Shown here: piece by piece, positions 22,071 to 32,496 of the stretch | Layout: every line of letters begins with the position of its first letter | How positions within the stretch are numbered: the stretch's first letter is position 1 | From: Desulfovibrio sp. | GTDB lineage: Bacteria; Desulfobacterota; Desulfovibrionia; Desulfovibrionales; Desulfovibrionaceae | NCBI GenBank assembly: GCA_024683955.1 | Contig: JAIKXS010000017.1 | Coordinates: 82,773 to 146,772, forward strand | Direction: 5' to 3' | DNA: 64,000 nt | The notes under the pieces: generated by a model | What the model was told of the DNA's origin: nothing | Databases searched by the model: none | What the model saw: only the letters and a program-made list of their open reading frames with translations | Translations under genes and position numbers: made by a program

Positions 22071-22165
22071 ACTATATCACCTTTTGCCCGGAGCAAGGCA
22101 GGCACAACACGTTCCCGCGTTGCTTACGCCACCGGACGTACAGTCTGGCACTATGGCATAGGGTC

Positions 22166-22205
22166 ATGTATTTCGGGCGGCAGAAATGCCGCCTGAAACA
22201 TACAT
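22166..22205. terminator. Stem-loop downstream of ferredoxin gene, terminator-like but no T-tract
   Basis: ATGTaTTTCgGGCGGCA-GAAA-TGCCGCCtGAAAcATACAT. Confidence 0.45.
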
Positions 22206-23127
22206 AGGGCCTGTTTACCGATATATTACGACCCGGTGCAACAAGGATCGGTTACGGGCAGAACAGGTGCATGAAGACAGAGACCCTCGAACCGAAGTCG
22301 GCAGCGCTGAACCCCGTCCCGGAAACTGCCGATGCAGGAATACGATTACTGCGGGCCCTTTTCCCGAATAGTATTCCGCCTCATTTGCCAGGAGGCGCCT
22401 TAAGGGCGAAAAGGGAACATTCACACCCATCAGAAAGCAGCCTGATTTCCGGAAGAACGACCTTACGCGGGAACATATGGGTGGCCTCACCGGATACGAG
22501 AATGCTGGGCCGGCAACGACAGGGCCGGCAATTCAACTGTTCCGAACAGGGACGGTGCTGCTGATTGACAGAAATCCCCTTCCCGTCGGCGATGGAACAC
22601 CTGTCGCGCCCCGGAACGACTACTGAGCCGGAGCGTAATGCCCCCTGTGCAGGCCTGCCTTCTTTTTGACGTGCCAGCCCCCGATTCCGGAACCGGTTTC
22701 TTCTTTCGGTGCACCGAAAAATCACTTTTTCCGCCATACCGGAATCCCCACGGCATGGTATTTACGTATTACGCCGTATGCACTGCGTTTTTTTGCTAAA
22801 TTCATACGGTAGCCTCCTTCTTGGTAACGCCGGCAGCGCCCTGGAAGTATGACTACCGTCTTTATTTTGATTTTTTTCACCCTTTCTCTGCTTCACGCTC
22901 CGTCTACCGAAAAAACGGGCCGCCGGCTTCACGCGAAACGTCGAACCCCGGAAGTTCCCCGGACAGCCGGGAGATGTCCTGAGATTACAAAACCTCCAGC
23001 ACGCCGGCAGATTTGACTTGCGGCAGAGGTGTCAGGGAAGCTATATCAAGAACCAGAACGTTTCTTTCCCGTATTTTCCGTACGCTTCTTGTTTGAAGAA
23101 CCGCACATCCGCGCTAAGGACACCCTC

Positions 23128-23790
23128 ATGATACCCGATCTCACACCGATTTTTTCCCGATATGAAGCACTTCGCCAGGAAGTTGACGCGCTCTTTCAGA
23201 CCGTAACACGCCAGTTTCCCGAATGTGTTCATTGCCAAAAAGGCTGCAACGACTGCTGCAGCGCCCTTTTCGATCTTTCCTTTGTCGAAGCCATGTACAT
23301 CAACAAGGCCTTTGAAAAAGCCTTTGATTACGGGAAGGAACGCTCTGATATTCTGACCCGTGCGAGTGACGTGGACAGAAAGCTCACACGGCTAAAACGA
23401 GAACTCTTCAAGCTTGAAAAAAACGGCACACCCGAGGAGGAAATCATGCGGAAGGCAGCGGAAGCACGCATGCCCTGCCCTCTTCTCGGCAACGAGGGCA
23501 CATGCCTTCTCTATGAAGCCCGCCCCATAACATGCCGGATATATGGAATTCCGACAGCCATTGCCGCTGAAAGCCATGTCTGCGGGCTCTCAGACTTCTC
23601 ACCCCATGCGACCTATCCCACCGTCAAAATGGATAAAATTCAGGCACGCCTTGAGGCAATGAGCGCGGACATCGCAAGTCTCACGGGATCAAGATTTACC
23701 CTTGACCAAGTATATGTTCCTCTTTCCATGGCCCTGCTGACCAGGTATGATGAGCAGTATCTGGGCATCTCGCCCGCCAAGGAGGACTGA
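23128..23790 (+). CDS. YkgJ family cysteine-cluster protein
   Basis: CVHCQKGCNDCC...CPLLGNEGTCLLYEARPITCRIYG; start chosen at ATG 23128. Confidence 0.82.
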   Translation: MIPDLTPIFSRYEALRQEVDALFQTVTRQFPECVHCQKGCNDCCSALFDLSFVEAMYINKAFEKAFDYGKERSDILTRASDVDRKLTRLKRELFKLEKNGTPEEEIMRKAAEARMPCPLLGNEGTCLLYEARPITCRIYGIPTAIAAESHVCGLSDFSPHATYPTVKMDKIQARLEAMSADIASLTGSRFTLDQVYVPLSMALLTRYDEQYLGISPAKED

Positions 23791-24242
23791 TGGCCCCGCG
23801 CATCCCTTCATATATTTTCGAAGCCACTTCGGAGAATCAGAACCTGACAAGTGCCCAGGAAGTCCTCAAACGGCAAATTTACGAAAAGATGCGCCCCGCC
23901 CGTCGAAAATTTATCGACAGACTCGGCTATGATAACTGGGATCCCTTTCAGGAACCCAATCATCCGCTTGACATGCGGGTGGATGCCGGTATGCGCACAA
24001 CAGAGCAATTGCTTTCGCAATTTCTGAAAAGCCTTGGAGATGAGGAAATCAGTTCCGTCTACCGGAAGGGCGCCCTTGACTGTGTCATGGGCGTCATAAC
24101 GAAGGATGAAAAATACCGCGGAATTTTTGACTTTTGCCTTTGGTACTATGATCTTCTGAAAAAGGAGGGCCGGCTCTCAAAAACATCACAGGAATTTCAA
24201 GCATTCCTGCACGGGGCAAGACCAAAAGATCAGGAAGCCTGA
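23790..24242 (+). CDS. Conserved-looking hypothetical protein (150 aa)
   Basis: Start overlaps the upstream stop; no recognised motif. Confidence 0.65.
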   Translation: MAPRIPSYIFEATSENQNLTSAQEVLKRQIYEKMRPARRKFIDRLGYDNWDPFQEPNHPLDMRVDAGMRTTEQLLSQFLKSLGDEEISSVYRKGALDCVMGVITKDEKYRGIFDFCLWYYDLLKKEGRLSKTSQEFQAFLHGARPKDQEA

Positions 24243-24388
24243 CCGTACGTCACACGTTCGTCTCCTACCATGCGCCACGATGCTCGCATGCGTGTATGCA
24301 TGAGATCTTGCGTGCCCTTCCCGTCACACTCAAACAATGGAGGCAGTGTTTTCAGTCCGGCAGGACTGGGGTTCTACGCTGAAACAAC

Positions 24389-25021
24389 ATGAAAGAACGA
24401 TACGACAACATAGACGAGTATATCAGAGATCTCAAAGACGCCATTGCTCAAAACGATCAATGCGCCAACCACCATTATAATCTTGCTCAGGCCCTTCTCT
24501 CCAAACGAGATTTCGTTGGCGCAGAAGAATCGCTTCTTGAGGCCATACGCAATTCTCCCCGCATGGCGGAAGCCTATGTACAGCTTGGGGGGATATGCCT
24601 GCAGCGCGGCGACCTTGAAGGCTGCCTGCGCTACAACCAGGAAGCGGCCAATTGCCGCCCTCAGTATGCCATAGCCTACAGCAATATAGCCTTTGTCCAT
24701 ATCCAGAAAGGCGAGCCAGACAAGGCCGTGGCCGCTCTTACCAAGGCTCTTTCATGGTCGCCCAATTTTATTCAGGCAAGAAATGAACTGGCGACAGCCT
24801 ATTACATGCAGGGGAATTTCACGGGAAGTGAGGAGGCCTGCCGTGCCGTGATCAAACAGGAACCAGGCTTTGCTCCGGCATGGAACAATCTTGCCCTTGC
24901 CCTCTTTGACCAGGGACGCTTTGATGAGGCGTGTGAGGCCTGTGACAAGGCCATAGAGCTGGGGTTTGACGTACAGGAAGGTTTTTTGGAGGAACTGAAG
25001 CCTCACAGAAAAAAAGCCTAA
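24389..25021 (+). CDS. Tetratricopeptide repeat protein
   Basis: Successive TPR units (e.g. AYVQLGGICLQRGDLEGCLRYNQEA, AWNNLALALFDQGRFDEACEACDKAIEL). Confidence 0.85.
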   Translation: MKERYDNIDEYIRDLKDAIAQNDQCANHHYNLAQALLSKRDFVGAEESLLEAIRNSPRMAEAYVQLGGICLQRGDLEGCLRYNQEAANCRPQYAIAYSNIAFVHIQKGEPDKAVAALTKALSWSPNFIQARNELATAYYMQGNFTGSEEACRAVIKQEPGFAPAWNNLALALFDQGRFDEACEACDKAIELGFDVQEGFLEELKPHRKKA

Positions 25022-25042
25022 TGCCAGGCTTTGAGGAGATAT

Positions 25043-25136
25043 TACCCCGTTACTAAGCGGACATGGATTCCCGCACGGCTTCAGGATGCCAGTGGGGGAT
25101 GCGCTGCTTCCATGGGGTAGTACCTGACGCGGGATA
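25043..25136 (+). ncRNA. Candidate rod-shaped structured RNA
   Basis: Nested pairing TACCCCG/CGGGATA, TACTA/TAGTA, CATGGA/TCCATG around an apical hairpin TCCCgCACGGC...GCCaGTGgGGGA; no good ORF; followed by a terminator. Confidence 0.35.
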
Positions 25137-25170
25137 CCTATTTTTGCGAAGTACACTTTCGTTCAAACAG

Positions 25171-25211
25171 GCCTGTCATGCTGCTTACAAGCAGGTTGAC
25201 AGGCTTTTTTT
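25171..25211 (+). terminator. Rho-independent terminator
   Basis: GCCTGTCA...TGACAGGC followed by TTTTTTT. Confidence 0.8.
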
Positions 25212-25219
25212 GTCATAAC

Positions 25220-25513
25220 TCAGCGCAGCAACTCAAGAAGTCGCTGGACACGGTCACGGTTGAGCCCTGAATGGATACGCAAAAGCGCCTCATTTTGCTC
25301 CTGCGCCTCCTTCTCCACCATGGTCAAGACCTGCTCCACCTCCGATGACGTCAGATAGTGCGGATCGGGCCTTCGTGGCATGGAGTACGCTTCAGCCGCG
25401 GAACTTGCCACACGGATGTCGTTCTCAACGGGAAGCATCCCGTTGACACGCTCCTGAAAAGTCTGGACAGAAGCTCCGAAATCATTGTTTCTGGGAAAAA
25501 CATTCAGCTGCAT
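25220..25513 (-). CDS. Hypothetical protein (97 aa)
   Basis: MQLNVFPRNNDFGASVQTFQERVNG...; start set at 25513 within a longer ORF. Confidence 0.6.
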   Translation of the reverse strand: MQLNVFPRNNDFGASVQTFQERVNGMLPVENDIRVASSAAEAYSMPRRPDPHYLTSSEVEQVLTMVEKEAQEQNEALLRIHSGLNRDRVQRLLELLR

Positions 25514-25806
25514 ACGGGACTCCTTTTCTTTGGCTATGTTTTTATTGCAAAAAACATTCCAAAAAAATGCAGAAGTTCCCTCAGTCCGTTCTTGTGCCAC
25601 GTAAAAAAACGACCGTTGCAGGCTACCGGATACGCAGACAGATTCCAGATTCCTCAGGGCAGTTCCACTCCTGGCGTACGGGTATGTCCTGCCGTCTACG
25701 GCGGACACGCCACGCAGAAGCGAAAGCGCTGCCCTATGCACGCCGCCGTCTTCCGCTGCCGCCTTTCTCAAACCCGACAGGCTAAAAGGTCCGCCATGAT
25801 GCCTTG

Positions 25807-26529
25807 CTACGCGCATTCCCCCGCGTACTTTCTGCCCGAAGGACTTCTGAGAAAGTCCTCAAAGCCACGCGCCCTCAATCGGCAGCTCGGACACTCTCCG
25901 CACCCGTACCCCCACTTGTAACGGGTTCTTCTCTCCCCAAGATAACAGGTGTGGCTTGCCTCAAGAATGAAATCAACAAGATCACGTCCGCCGGTTTCAA
26001 AGGCCAGCTGCCATGTTTCGCCCTTTGTCTTATGCATGAGGGGGCAGACAATATGCATAGGAGTGTCAAGACCGAGTGAAAGCGAACGGGTCATACTTTC
26101 CATGGTATCTTCGCGGCAGTCAGGGTATCCCGAATAATCGACGGAACTGACTCCAAGAATAATGGTATCGGCGTGCCGTTCATAGGCATAGGCCGCAGCC
26201 AACGTGATGAAAATAAGATTTCTTGCCGGCACAAACGATGTCGGAAGTCCCGATGGTCCCTGACAGATGGGATCATCGGACATGAGTGCACTGTGGGTTA
26301 TGGAAGAAAAAGCGGGAATATCCATAAGAACGTCTTCACGCAACGACCGGGAAAAAACGGGATTATTACGGGCTGTCGTCAAAATCGCTGCACGGCACTG
26401 CAACTCCACTTGATGACGCTGACCGTAGGAAAAGCCGATTGTCCATACGGCATCATATGTTTTCAGAGCAGAAAAAAGACAGGTCGTGCTGTCCTGACCG
26501 CCGGAAAAAATAACAACAGCGTTACGCAC
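25807..26529 (-). CDS. queC: 7-cyano-7-deazaguanine synthase QueC
   Basis: VIFSGGQDSTTCL PP-loop, SYGQRHQVEL, C-terminal CGECPSCRLRARGF. Confidence 0.92.
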   Translation of the reverse strand: MRNAVVIFSGGQDSTTCLFSALKTYDAVWTIGFSYGQRHQVELQCRAAILTTARNNPVFSRSLREDVLMDIPAFSSITHSALMSDDPICQGPSGLPTSFVPARNLIFITLAAAYAYERHADTIILGVSSVDYSGYPDCREDTMESMTRSLSLGLDTPMHIVCPLMHKTKGETWQLAFETGGRDLVDFILEASHTCYLGERRTRYKWGYGCGECPSCRLRARGFEDFLRSPSGRKYAGECA

Positions 26530-26613
26530 GTTAACACCCCTTAAAAAAGGAATATTTTTTCAGTCTGGTTGATGTTCAGAAGACAAGCCCCGCGAAAGGG
26601 GCAATAACGTAAG

Positions 26614-26654
26614 ACGCCGTAAAAAGCATGCCTCAAGCACGTTTTTTACGGCGT
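26614..26654. terminator. Bidirectional terminator-like stem-loop
   Basis: ACGCCGTAAAAA...TTTTTTACGGCGT. Confidence 0.65.
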
Positions 26655-26740
26655 GACCCCAAAAAAACAAGCAAGCCGATCTCACAAGTCCTTCCAGGTA
26701 TTCTCCCATATGGCAGTTTCAGTCCGTACGTACAGGGCGT

Positions 26741-27520
26741 TCAGATACTGCTTTTTGGAGTCTTGCCAAGAAGTTCATAAAAGCGTCCGTGAGCCTCTTC
26801 GGCACCCATCCCCTGGCGTGATGCGAGATGATCCAGGTTATCGAGAGCGTCACAGGACCGTACATAGAGAGGTTCCAGGTCTGCTGTGTCAAAATGAGCA
26901 AAACGGGCAGCTAAAACGAGGGCTTCGCATGACGGGCGCTCACGTTTGACAAGCTTCAGGTCCTTCTCCCCGGCAAAAGACGCACAAAGAGAGGCATAGC
27001 GGCTGCACACATTACCCACCAGCACACTACCGGGGGAAAGGCCTTCAAAAAAAGACGAAGGGGAAGAAAGAGCAATGGGGGCGGAAGAGTGCATGGCACC
27101 CTCCTCGCCAAGACAAAAACACTCCGTGTGCAAAAGATTCCGTCTGGCGTGGGTTGCCACGGCAATCATTGTCCCAGTGGGCAGATCAAGGCAACGGGCA
27201 GCCTCATAGGCCAGGGTTGCAAGCCCGTCCAAAGGGGCCAGTCTGGCGCCTCCGAGACGACGCAGGACCATGGCCGTTGTCAGAGCAAGACGAATGCCCG
27301 TGAAGGATCCGGGCCCGTGGACACACGCTATACGCCCAAACGAAGCCGGGTGGACATGAAGCCTGCGGCAGAGGTCATTCAGGGCCGGAGCCAACAGCTC
27401 CGCTGACGTATTCTCCAGGCACCATTCCTCTGACACAAGAAGGGTCCAGTCCCTAGCAAGAGCAAGCTGCAGGGCACCGTGCGTGGCATTAATAACGAGA
27501 TCCAATGAATCAGCCGCCAT
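26741..27520 (-). CDS. tsaB: tRNA threonylcarbamoyladenosine biosynthesis protein TsaB
   Basis: INATHGALQLAL, CVHGPGSFTGIRLALTTA, upstream of the rseP-dxr block. Confidence 0.85.
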   Translation of the reverse strand: MAADSLDLVINATHGALQLALARDWTLLVSEEWCLENTSAELLAPALNDLCRRLHVHPASFGRIACVHGPGSFTGIRLALTTAMVLRRLGGARLAPLDGLATLAYEAARCLDLPTGTMIAVATHARRNLLHTECFCLGEEGAMHSSAPIALSSPSSFFEGLSPGSVLVGNVCSRYASLCASFAGEKDLKLVKRERPSCEALVLAARFAHFDTADLEPLYVRSCDALDNLDHLASRQGMGAEEAHGRFYELLGKTPKSSI

Positions 27521-27530
27521 ATCCGTGACG

Positions 27531-28616
27531 CTATCCCTTCACAATCCGAACGATATCGTTGTACGTTGCAAAAATCATGAGTGCCACAAGCAGGGCCAGT
27601 CCCGCCCGTACGGCATACTCCTGAACTTTTTGATGGATGGGACGGCGGAACAGGATTTCAAGCAGACAAAAAAGGATGGTTCCCCCATCAAGTACCGGTA
27701 TGGGCAAAAGATTCAGAATACCAAGATTGATACTGATGAGGGCTGTCAAGGCAAGCAAGCCGGCAAGGCCCTGTTTGGCCTGGTCGCCTACAAGCTGCGC
27801 AATCATAATAGGTCCGCCGACCTGATCGGCCGGCACAACCCGCTCAATTAGCTTCATAAAGCCCTGAGCCGTGAGAGAAATCATTTTCCACGTCTGGTGA
27901 AGACCGGAAGACGCTGCCGACAGGAAGGTTTCCGGCTGCGCCTTGACCGCACCGGATGAGCGCACACCGATAAGCCAAGCTACTTCATCTTCCCCAAAAA
28001 GGGTCTTTCTGACAGAACGCTCGGCTGAAATCAGGGCGTGCAGGGTTGTGATGGAACCGCCTTCGTCCTTTCTCTGCAGCTCAAAATCCATAGGTTCACC
28101 ATTGCTTTGAGCGATTACGGCACTCATATCATCCCAGCTCTTCAACGCCATGCCATTGATGGAAAGAATGGTGTCCCCCGCCTTTACCCCGGCCCGCATA
28201 GCCGGACCGTTTTCCTGCAGCCCGCCGACCTCGGGAAGAGCTATAGGCGTTCCCCAGCACAACGCGAGCCCCCAGTAAAGAAACCAGGCAAGAAGCAAGT
28301 TGGCGACAGGTCCCGCAAGCACGACCAAAAGACGCTGCCATGCAGGGCGAAGCGAAAAACTTTCTTCCTTTGTAAAACCCTCCGGAATTTCAGACTCTTC
28401 CGATTCTCCAACGAGTGCGACATAGCCGCCCAGCGGCACAAGCGAAAGCGCATACTCCGTTTTTCCGGGCTTCCATTTCAAAAGTTTTGGACCAAAGCCG
28501 AGCGAAAAGGTGGAAACACCCATCCCCAAAGACCTGGCCACGGAAAAATGTCCCAATTCATGAAAAAAAATCAGTCCACCAAGAACAAGAACAACGGAAA
28601 CAATGGTAATCAGCAA
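27531..28616 (-). CDS. rseP: RIP metalloprotease RseP
   Basis: FFHELGHFSVAR zinc motif, PDZ region, NLLPIPVLDGG. Confidence 0.93.
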   Translation of the reverse strand: MLITIVSVVLVLGGLIFFHELGHFSVARSLGMGVSTFSLGFGPKLLKWKPGKTEYALSLVPLGGYVALVGESEESEIPEGFTKEESFSLRPAWQRLLVVLAGPVANLLLAWFLYWGLALCWGTPIALPEVGGLQENGPAMRAGVKAGDTILSINGMALKSWDDMSAVIAQSNGEPMDFELQRKDEGGSITTLHALISAERSVRKTLFGEDEVAWLIGVRSSGAVKAQPETFLSAASSGLHQTWKMISLTAQGFMKLIERVVPADQVGGPIMIAQLVGDQAKQGLAGLLALTALISINLGILNLLPIPVLDGGTILFCLLEILFRRPIHQKVQEYAVRAGLALLVALMIFATYNDIVRIVKG

Positions 28617-29926
28617 GAAGAATCTCCCGTGCGGGCCAAATTCCGCACAAAGTCACGTGTGCGTGCGTCAAGCACCTGAATGTTTTTCTGAATATCGCGA
28701 ACACGGCTTTCCAAAGAAACCATATCGGAAGCACGGCCAAGCGGCGGACAAAAGGGTTCGTGTCCAGGTCTTGTGGCCGTGTGGGCATCAAGCGCTTCCG
28801 CAATAAGGATGGGAATATCCGTGAACCTGCAGGAGCCCTGCAAAAAAAGTTCGACGGCCGCTTCGTTGGCGGCATTGAGAACAACGCAGTGCCCTCCCCG
28901 CTCTGACAATGCACGCAGGGCAAACCCCAGGCAGGGAAACGTCTCCATATCAGGCGGTTCAAAGGAAAGGGTGCATGCGCAAAGATCAAGGGGGGCGACA
29001 GGCTGATGGGCCTTTTTGGGCCAGAGCATGCAATGGGCAAGCGGCAGTTTCATATCCGCCGTCGCCAACTGCGCAAGAAGGGAGGCATCCGTGAAGCGCA
29101 CGAGTGAATGCACAATGGACTCGGGATGCAAAACGACCTCTATCCTCTCGCGCCGGATGCCGTAGAGATGATAGGCCTCGATCACCTCGAGCCCCTTGTT
29201 CATCAATGTGGCGGAATCAATGGTGATCTTGCGCCCCATTTGCCAGTTTGGATGATGAAGGGCATCCTCAAGGGTTACCGAAGCGAGAGATTCCTTGTTC
29301 CGCCCCCTGAAGGGGCCGCCCGACGCCGTCAGGACAAGTCGATCCACATCCTGACCGCGGCCGGCAAGACATTGAAAAAGGGCATTATGCTCAGAATCAA
29401 CTGGAAGGATTGCGGCTCCTGTCAAAGAACAGATATCCCGGACAAGGCTGCCCGCAAGCACCAGGGATTCCTTATTGGCAAGAAGAATAACACGCCCGGC
29501 GAGGGCTGCCGCAATGGTCCCCGCGAGTCCGGCTCCGCCGGACTGCGCAGAAAGTACCGTTTCCGCCTCGGGAACACGAACAAGTTTTGCGTAGCCCTCT
29601 TCTCCCACAAAGATATCCGGCCTGTAATTGGGTGGCAGGATGTCCTGAAGAATGCTGGCTGCCTCATCGGTGCCAACCGCAAGATATGGAGGGCGAAAGA
29701 TATCCGCCTGTCTGGCTAACAACTGTACGTTGCTGAAGCAGGCAAGCCCCTGAAGGGTGAAAAGATCCCTGTTGGCGGAAACAACATCAAGGGCGCTGCG
29801 GCCGATGGAACCGGTCGACCCAAGAATGACAAGGGATCGGGGAAAGCGCGTTTGCCACGCAAGAGGAGGCGGAAAAGAAATATAGTTGACAATCGGGCCT
29901 CCAAGAGCCGGCCAAAGATCAGACAT
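28610..29926 (-). CDS. dxr: 1-deoxy-D-xylulose-5-phosphate reductoisomerase
   Basis: LVILGSTGSIGRSALDV, LANKESLVLAG, PVDSEHNALFQ, TASGGPFRG. Confidence 0.94.
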   Translation of the reverse strand: MSDLWPALGGPIVNYISFPPPLAWQTRFPRSLVILGSTGSIGRSALDVVSANRDLFTLQGLACFSNVQLLARQADIFRPPYLAVGTDEAASILQDILPPNYRPDIFVGEEGYAKLVRVPEAETVLSAQSGGAGLAGTIAAALAGRVILLANKESLVLAGSLVRDICSLTGAAILPVDSEHNALFQCLAGRGQDVDRLVLTASGGPFRGRNKESLASVTLEDALHHPNWQMGRKITIDSATLMNKGLEVIEAYHLYGIRRERIEVVLHPESIVHSLVRFTDASLLAQLATADMKLPLAHCMLWPKKAHQPVAPLDLCACTLSFEPPDMETFPCLGFALRALSERGGHCVVLNAANEAAVELFLQGSCRFTDIPILIAEALDAHTATRPGHEPFCPPLGRASDMVSLESRVRDIQKNIQVLDARTRDFVRNLARTGDSSC

Positions 29927-30232
29927 AAGACTCCCGACACAAAAGAACAGAAGAGATGTACCCCTTCAACACTGGGGAATTTCTGTGAAATAAGGCCAAT
30001 GACGCCATAAAAAACAATACGCAGTTGTAAGAAGGAACGGTAAAAAAGGCAAGAAGCACAAGGACCGATCGCTTATGCCAGAAAGGGAAGAATCATAGAG
30101 AGTACAGAAAAAAACGTGCATGCATGCCGTGTAGCGGAAGACGTGCTCTCCTGCCCCGCGACGTTTGAAAGCATACAAAAGGCAGCCTTCCGCGGAAGGC
30201 CACCTTATCTACAGAAACAGGGATTGAAAGCA

Positions 30233-31042
30233 TCAGAAGAAGAAAAACCACTGGTCAACGACAGCCACCATGGGCAGGGCGAAGAGAAGGCTGTCAGCCC
30301 GGTCAAGGACGCCTCCGTGTCCCGGCAGAAGAGATCCACTGTCCTTCACATTGACTGACCGCTTGAGCGCGCTTTCAAAAAGATCCCCAAGCTGAGCAAA
30401 AGCGTTGACGGCAATGCCGAGAAGCAAAAAAGCAAAAAAACCGGCCCGACCGTAGATGAGACCGTAGACTACTGAAAAAAGCACACAGGCGCAAAGACTG
30501 CCCACAGCTCCTTCTGAACTTTTTTTCGGACTGACCCTGGGCCATAACTTGTGATGACCAAAGCGTGTACCGACAAAATAGGCTGCCGTATCCGAAAGAG
30601 AAACTGCACAAAGCACGTAGACCAGCTTAACTGTTGACAAATACGTGGCTGGCAGAAGTAAAAGAGGAATATAGGCAAGACCAGCAAGAAAAATCCCGCC
30701 CGGGGAGAACGCCGTGTCTTCGCCGACCACGTCCCAGCGGAAGAGGAAGCTCAGGGCAACAAGAACAAATCCCGCTCCGAGACAAACCAGCGCATCCTGA
30801 GGCCTGTCCAGCCAGGTTAAAATCAACATGGCAGATCCGAGCAAAATGGCACAGATACGACTTGGCACACGTCCCCTGGGTCCCCAGAATAGGGAATAGA
30901 ATTCCCAGAGTCCGAGGCCAGCACAGAGCAGGATAAAACACAGCAGGGGAAGGCCACGCCACGCCAGAACAAACACCAGAACGGCAATGAGGGCCAGTCC
31001 GGTAACAATGCGTTTTTTATCAATATTTTTCAAAATGAACAT
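30233..31042 (-). CDS. cdsA: Phosphatidate cytidylyltransferase
   Basis: Multi-TM; SLSDTAAYFVGTRFGHHKLWPRVSPKKSSEGAVG and KRSVNVKDSGSLLPGHGGVLDRADSL signature. Confidence 0.93.
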   Translation of the reverse strand: MFILKNIDKKRIVTGLALIAVLVFVLAWRGLPLLCFILLCAGLGLWEFYSLFWGPRGRVPSRICAILLGSAMLILTWLDRPQDALVCLGAGFVLVALSFLFRWDVVGEDTAFSPGGIFLAGLAYIPLLLLPATYLSTVKLVYVLCAVSLSDTAAYFVGTRFGHHKLWPRVSPKKSSEGAVGSLCACVLFSVVYGLIYGRAGFFAFLLLGIAVNAFAQLGDLFESALKRSVNVKDSGSLLPGHGGVLDRADSLLFALPMVAVVDQWFFFF

Positions 31043-31126
31043 ATTTTTCACAAAACGGGCTTCCCCGATCGTGCTCCTCCTTAAAGAGACGAGATAAAAA
31101 AGACAGCTTACAGATACGTCCAAACG

Positions 31127-31849
31127 TTAACATTTACCAAAACGTCGCGTGCGGCCGGCGTACTCCTGCAGGGCCCGATGGAGCTCTGACACGCCAAAAT
31201 CAGGCCAGAAAACAGGAGAAAAAATCAATTCGCTGTACGCGGACTGGTACAAGAGATAATTGCTCAAACGCTGCTCACCGCTCGTACGAATGATACAGTC
31301 AGGATCTGGCTGTCCTGCAGTGTAGAGATAGCCGGCAAGGACTTCCTCTGTAACAGATGTTTCGGCAAGTCCGTCATGAATCATATTGCGGACAGCCCGT
31401 AAAATCTCCTGACGGCCTCCATAATTCAGGGCCAAATTCAAAACCATTGCCCGGTTGCCTTCCGTGGCCCGCACGGCATGGGCAAGAGCGGAACGCTGCG
31501 CCAGCGGAAGAGCCTCAACTGCCCCGATCGTCCGCAGGCAGATATGCTTTTCCTGCAAAAGAGGCAGCTCACGCCGCAAGAATTCCACCAGCAGCGCAAA
31601 AAGAGCACTGACTTCCGTCTTCGGGCGTGACCAGTTTTCTGTTGAAAACGCATAGAGCGTCAGGTAGGAGATGCTGAGCCTGCAACATTCGGCAACAATG
31701 GTGCGGACCGTCTCAGCCCCGGCTTTATGGCCTTCCGAACGGGCAAGACCACGAGCCTGAGCCCAACGGCCATTGCCGTCCATGATAATGGCGAGATGAC
31801 GGGGGAGAACGGAAAAGACGCTTGGGGTATCGGCCATGGCAGAAATCAA
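31127..31849 (-). CDS. uppS: Isoprenyl transferase (UPP synthase)
   Basis: HLAIIMDGNGRWAQARGLAR, YAFSTENWSRP, PDCIIRTSGEQRLSNYLLYQSAYSEL. Confidence 0.95.
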   Translation of the reverse strand: MISAMADTPSVFSVLPRHLAIIMDGNGRWAQARGLARSEGHKAGAETVRTIVAECCRLSISYLTLYAFSTENWSRPKTEVSALFALLVEFLRRELPLLQEKHICLRTIGAVEALPLAQRSALAHAVRATEGNRAMVLNLALNYGGRQEILRAVRNMIHDGLAETSVTEEVLAGYLYTAGQPDPDCIIRTSGEQRLSNYLLYQSAYSELIFSPVFWPDFGVSELHRALQEYAGRTRRFGKC

Positions 31850-31852
31850 CCG

Positions 31853-32413
31853 TTAGATCTCCATTATTTCTTTTTCTTTCTCCTGGCAGCGTTTATCTAC
31901 GTTCTCCACAAATTTGTCCGTCAGCTTCTGCACGCTTTCCGTTGACTTCTTCAGATCGTCCTCAGTGATTTCCTTGTCTTTTTCAAGCTTCTTCAGGGAA
32001 TCGTTTGCATCGCGGCGGATATTCCGCAGGGAAACCTTGGTGTCCTCCCCATATTTTCTTGCTATTTTAACAAGCTCTTTTCTTCGCTCTTCCGTCAGAG
32101 GCGGAATGGAAATACGGATAATGCGGCCGTCATTCACGGGCGTCAACCCGAGGTCGGATTTTAAAATAGCTTTTTCGATGACTCCCATGCCACCCTTGTC
32201 CCACGGCTGAATGGTTATGGTCCGGCTGTCGGGGACAGCGACCGTGGCCATCTGTGTGATCACAGTCATGGTCCCGTAGTAATCCGCCTTAATCCCCTCA
32301 ACGAGGGAAGCGGATGCACGTCCCGTCCGCAACTTTCCAAAATCTTTTTTGAGGGATTCGAGAGTTTTTTCCATCCGTTCTTCCGCATCAAGCATAATTG
32401 TATCAATATCCAT
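31853..32413 (-). CDS. frr: Ribosome recycling factor
   Basis: [44 protein letters not shown]. Confidence 0.95.
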   Translation of the reverse strand: MDIDTIMLDAEERMEKTLESLKKDFGKLRTGRASASLVEGIKADYYGTMTVITQMATVAVPDSRTITIQPWDKGGMGVIEKAILKSDLGLTPVNDGRIIRISIPPLTEERRKELVKIARKYGEDTKVSLRNIRRDANDSLKKLEKDKEITEDDLKKSTESVQKLTDKFVENVDKRCQEKEKEIMEI

Positions 32414-32496
32414 CTGCTTCTCCTTGCCGAGACGTAGTGTGATAAAACGATGTGAAAAATTGGAAAGGAGGGGCGTACAAAACGTCCCGTCCGGGC

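Noticed and set aside
25043-25136. SRP RNA on the minus strand (GTCAGGT...GGAAGCAGC present)
   Set aside because: The short tetraloop-closing helix (TCCGGAAGGA) between the two conserved halves is missing
26530-26600. preQ1 riboswitch upstream of queC
   Set aside because: Only a GCCCC-TTTCGC-GGGGC hairpin is present; no preQ1 aptamer pattern recognised
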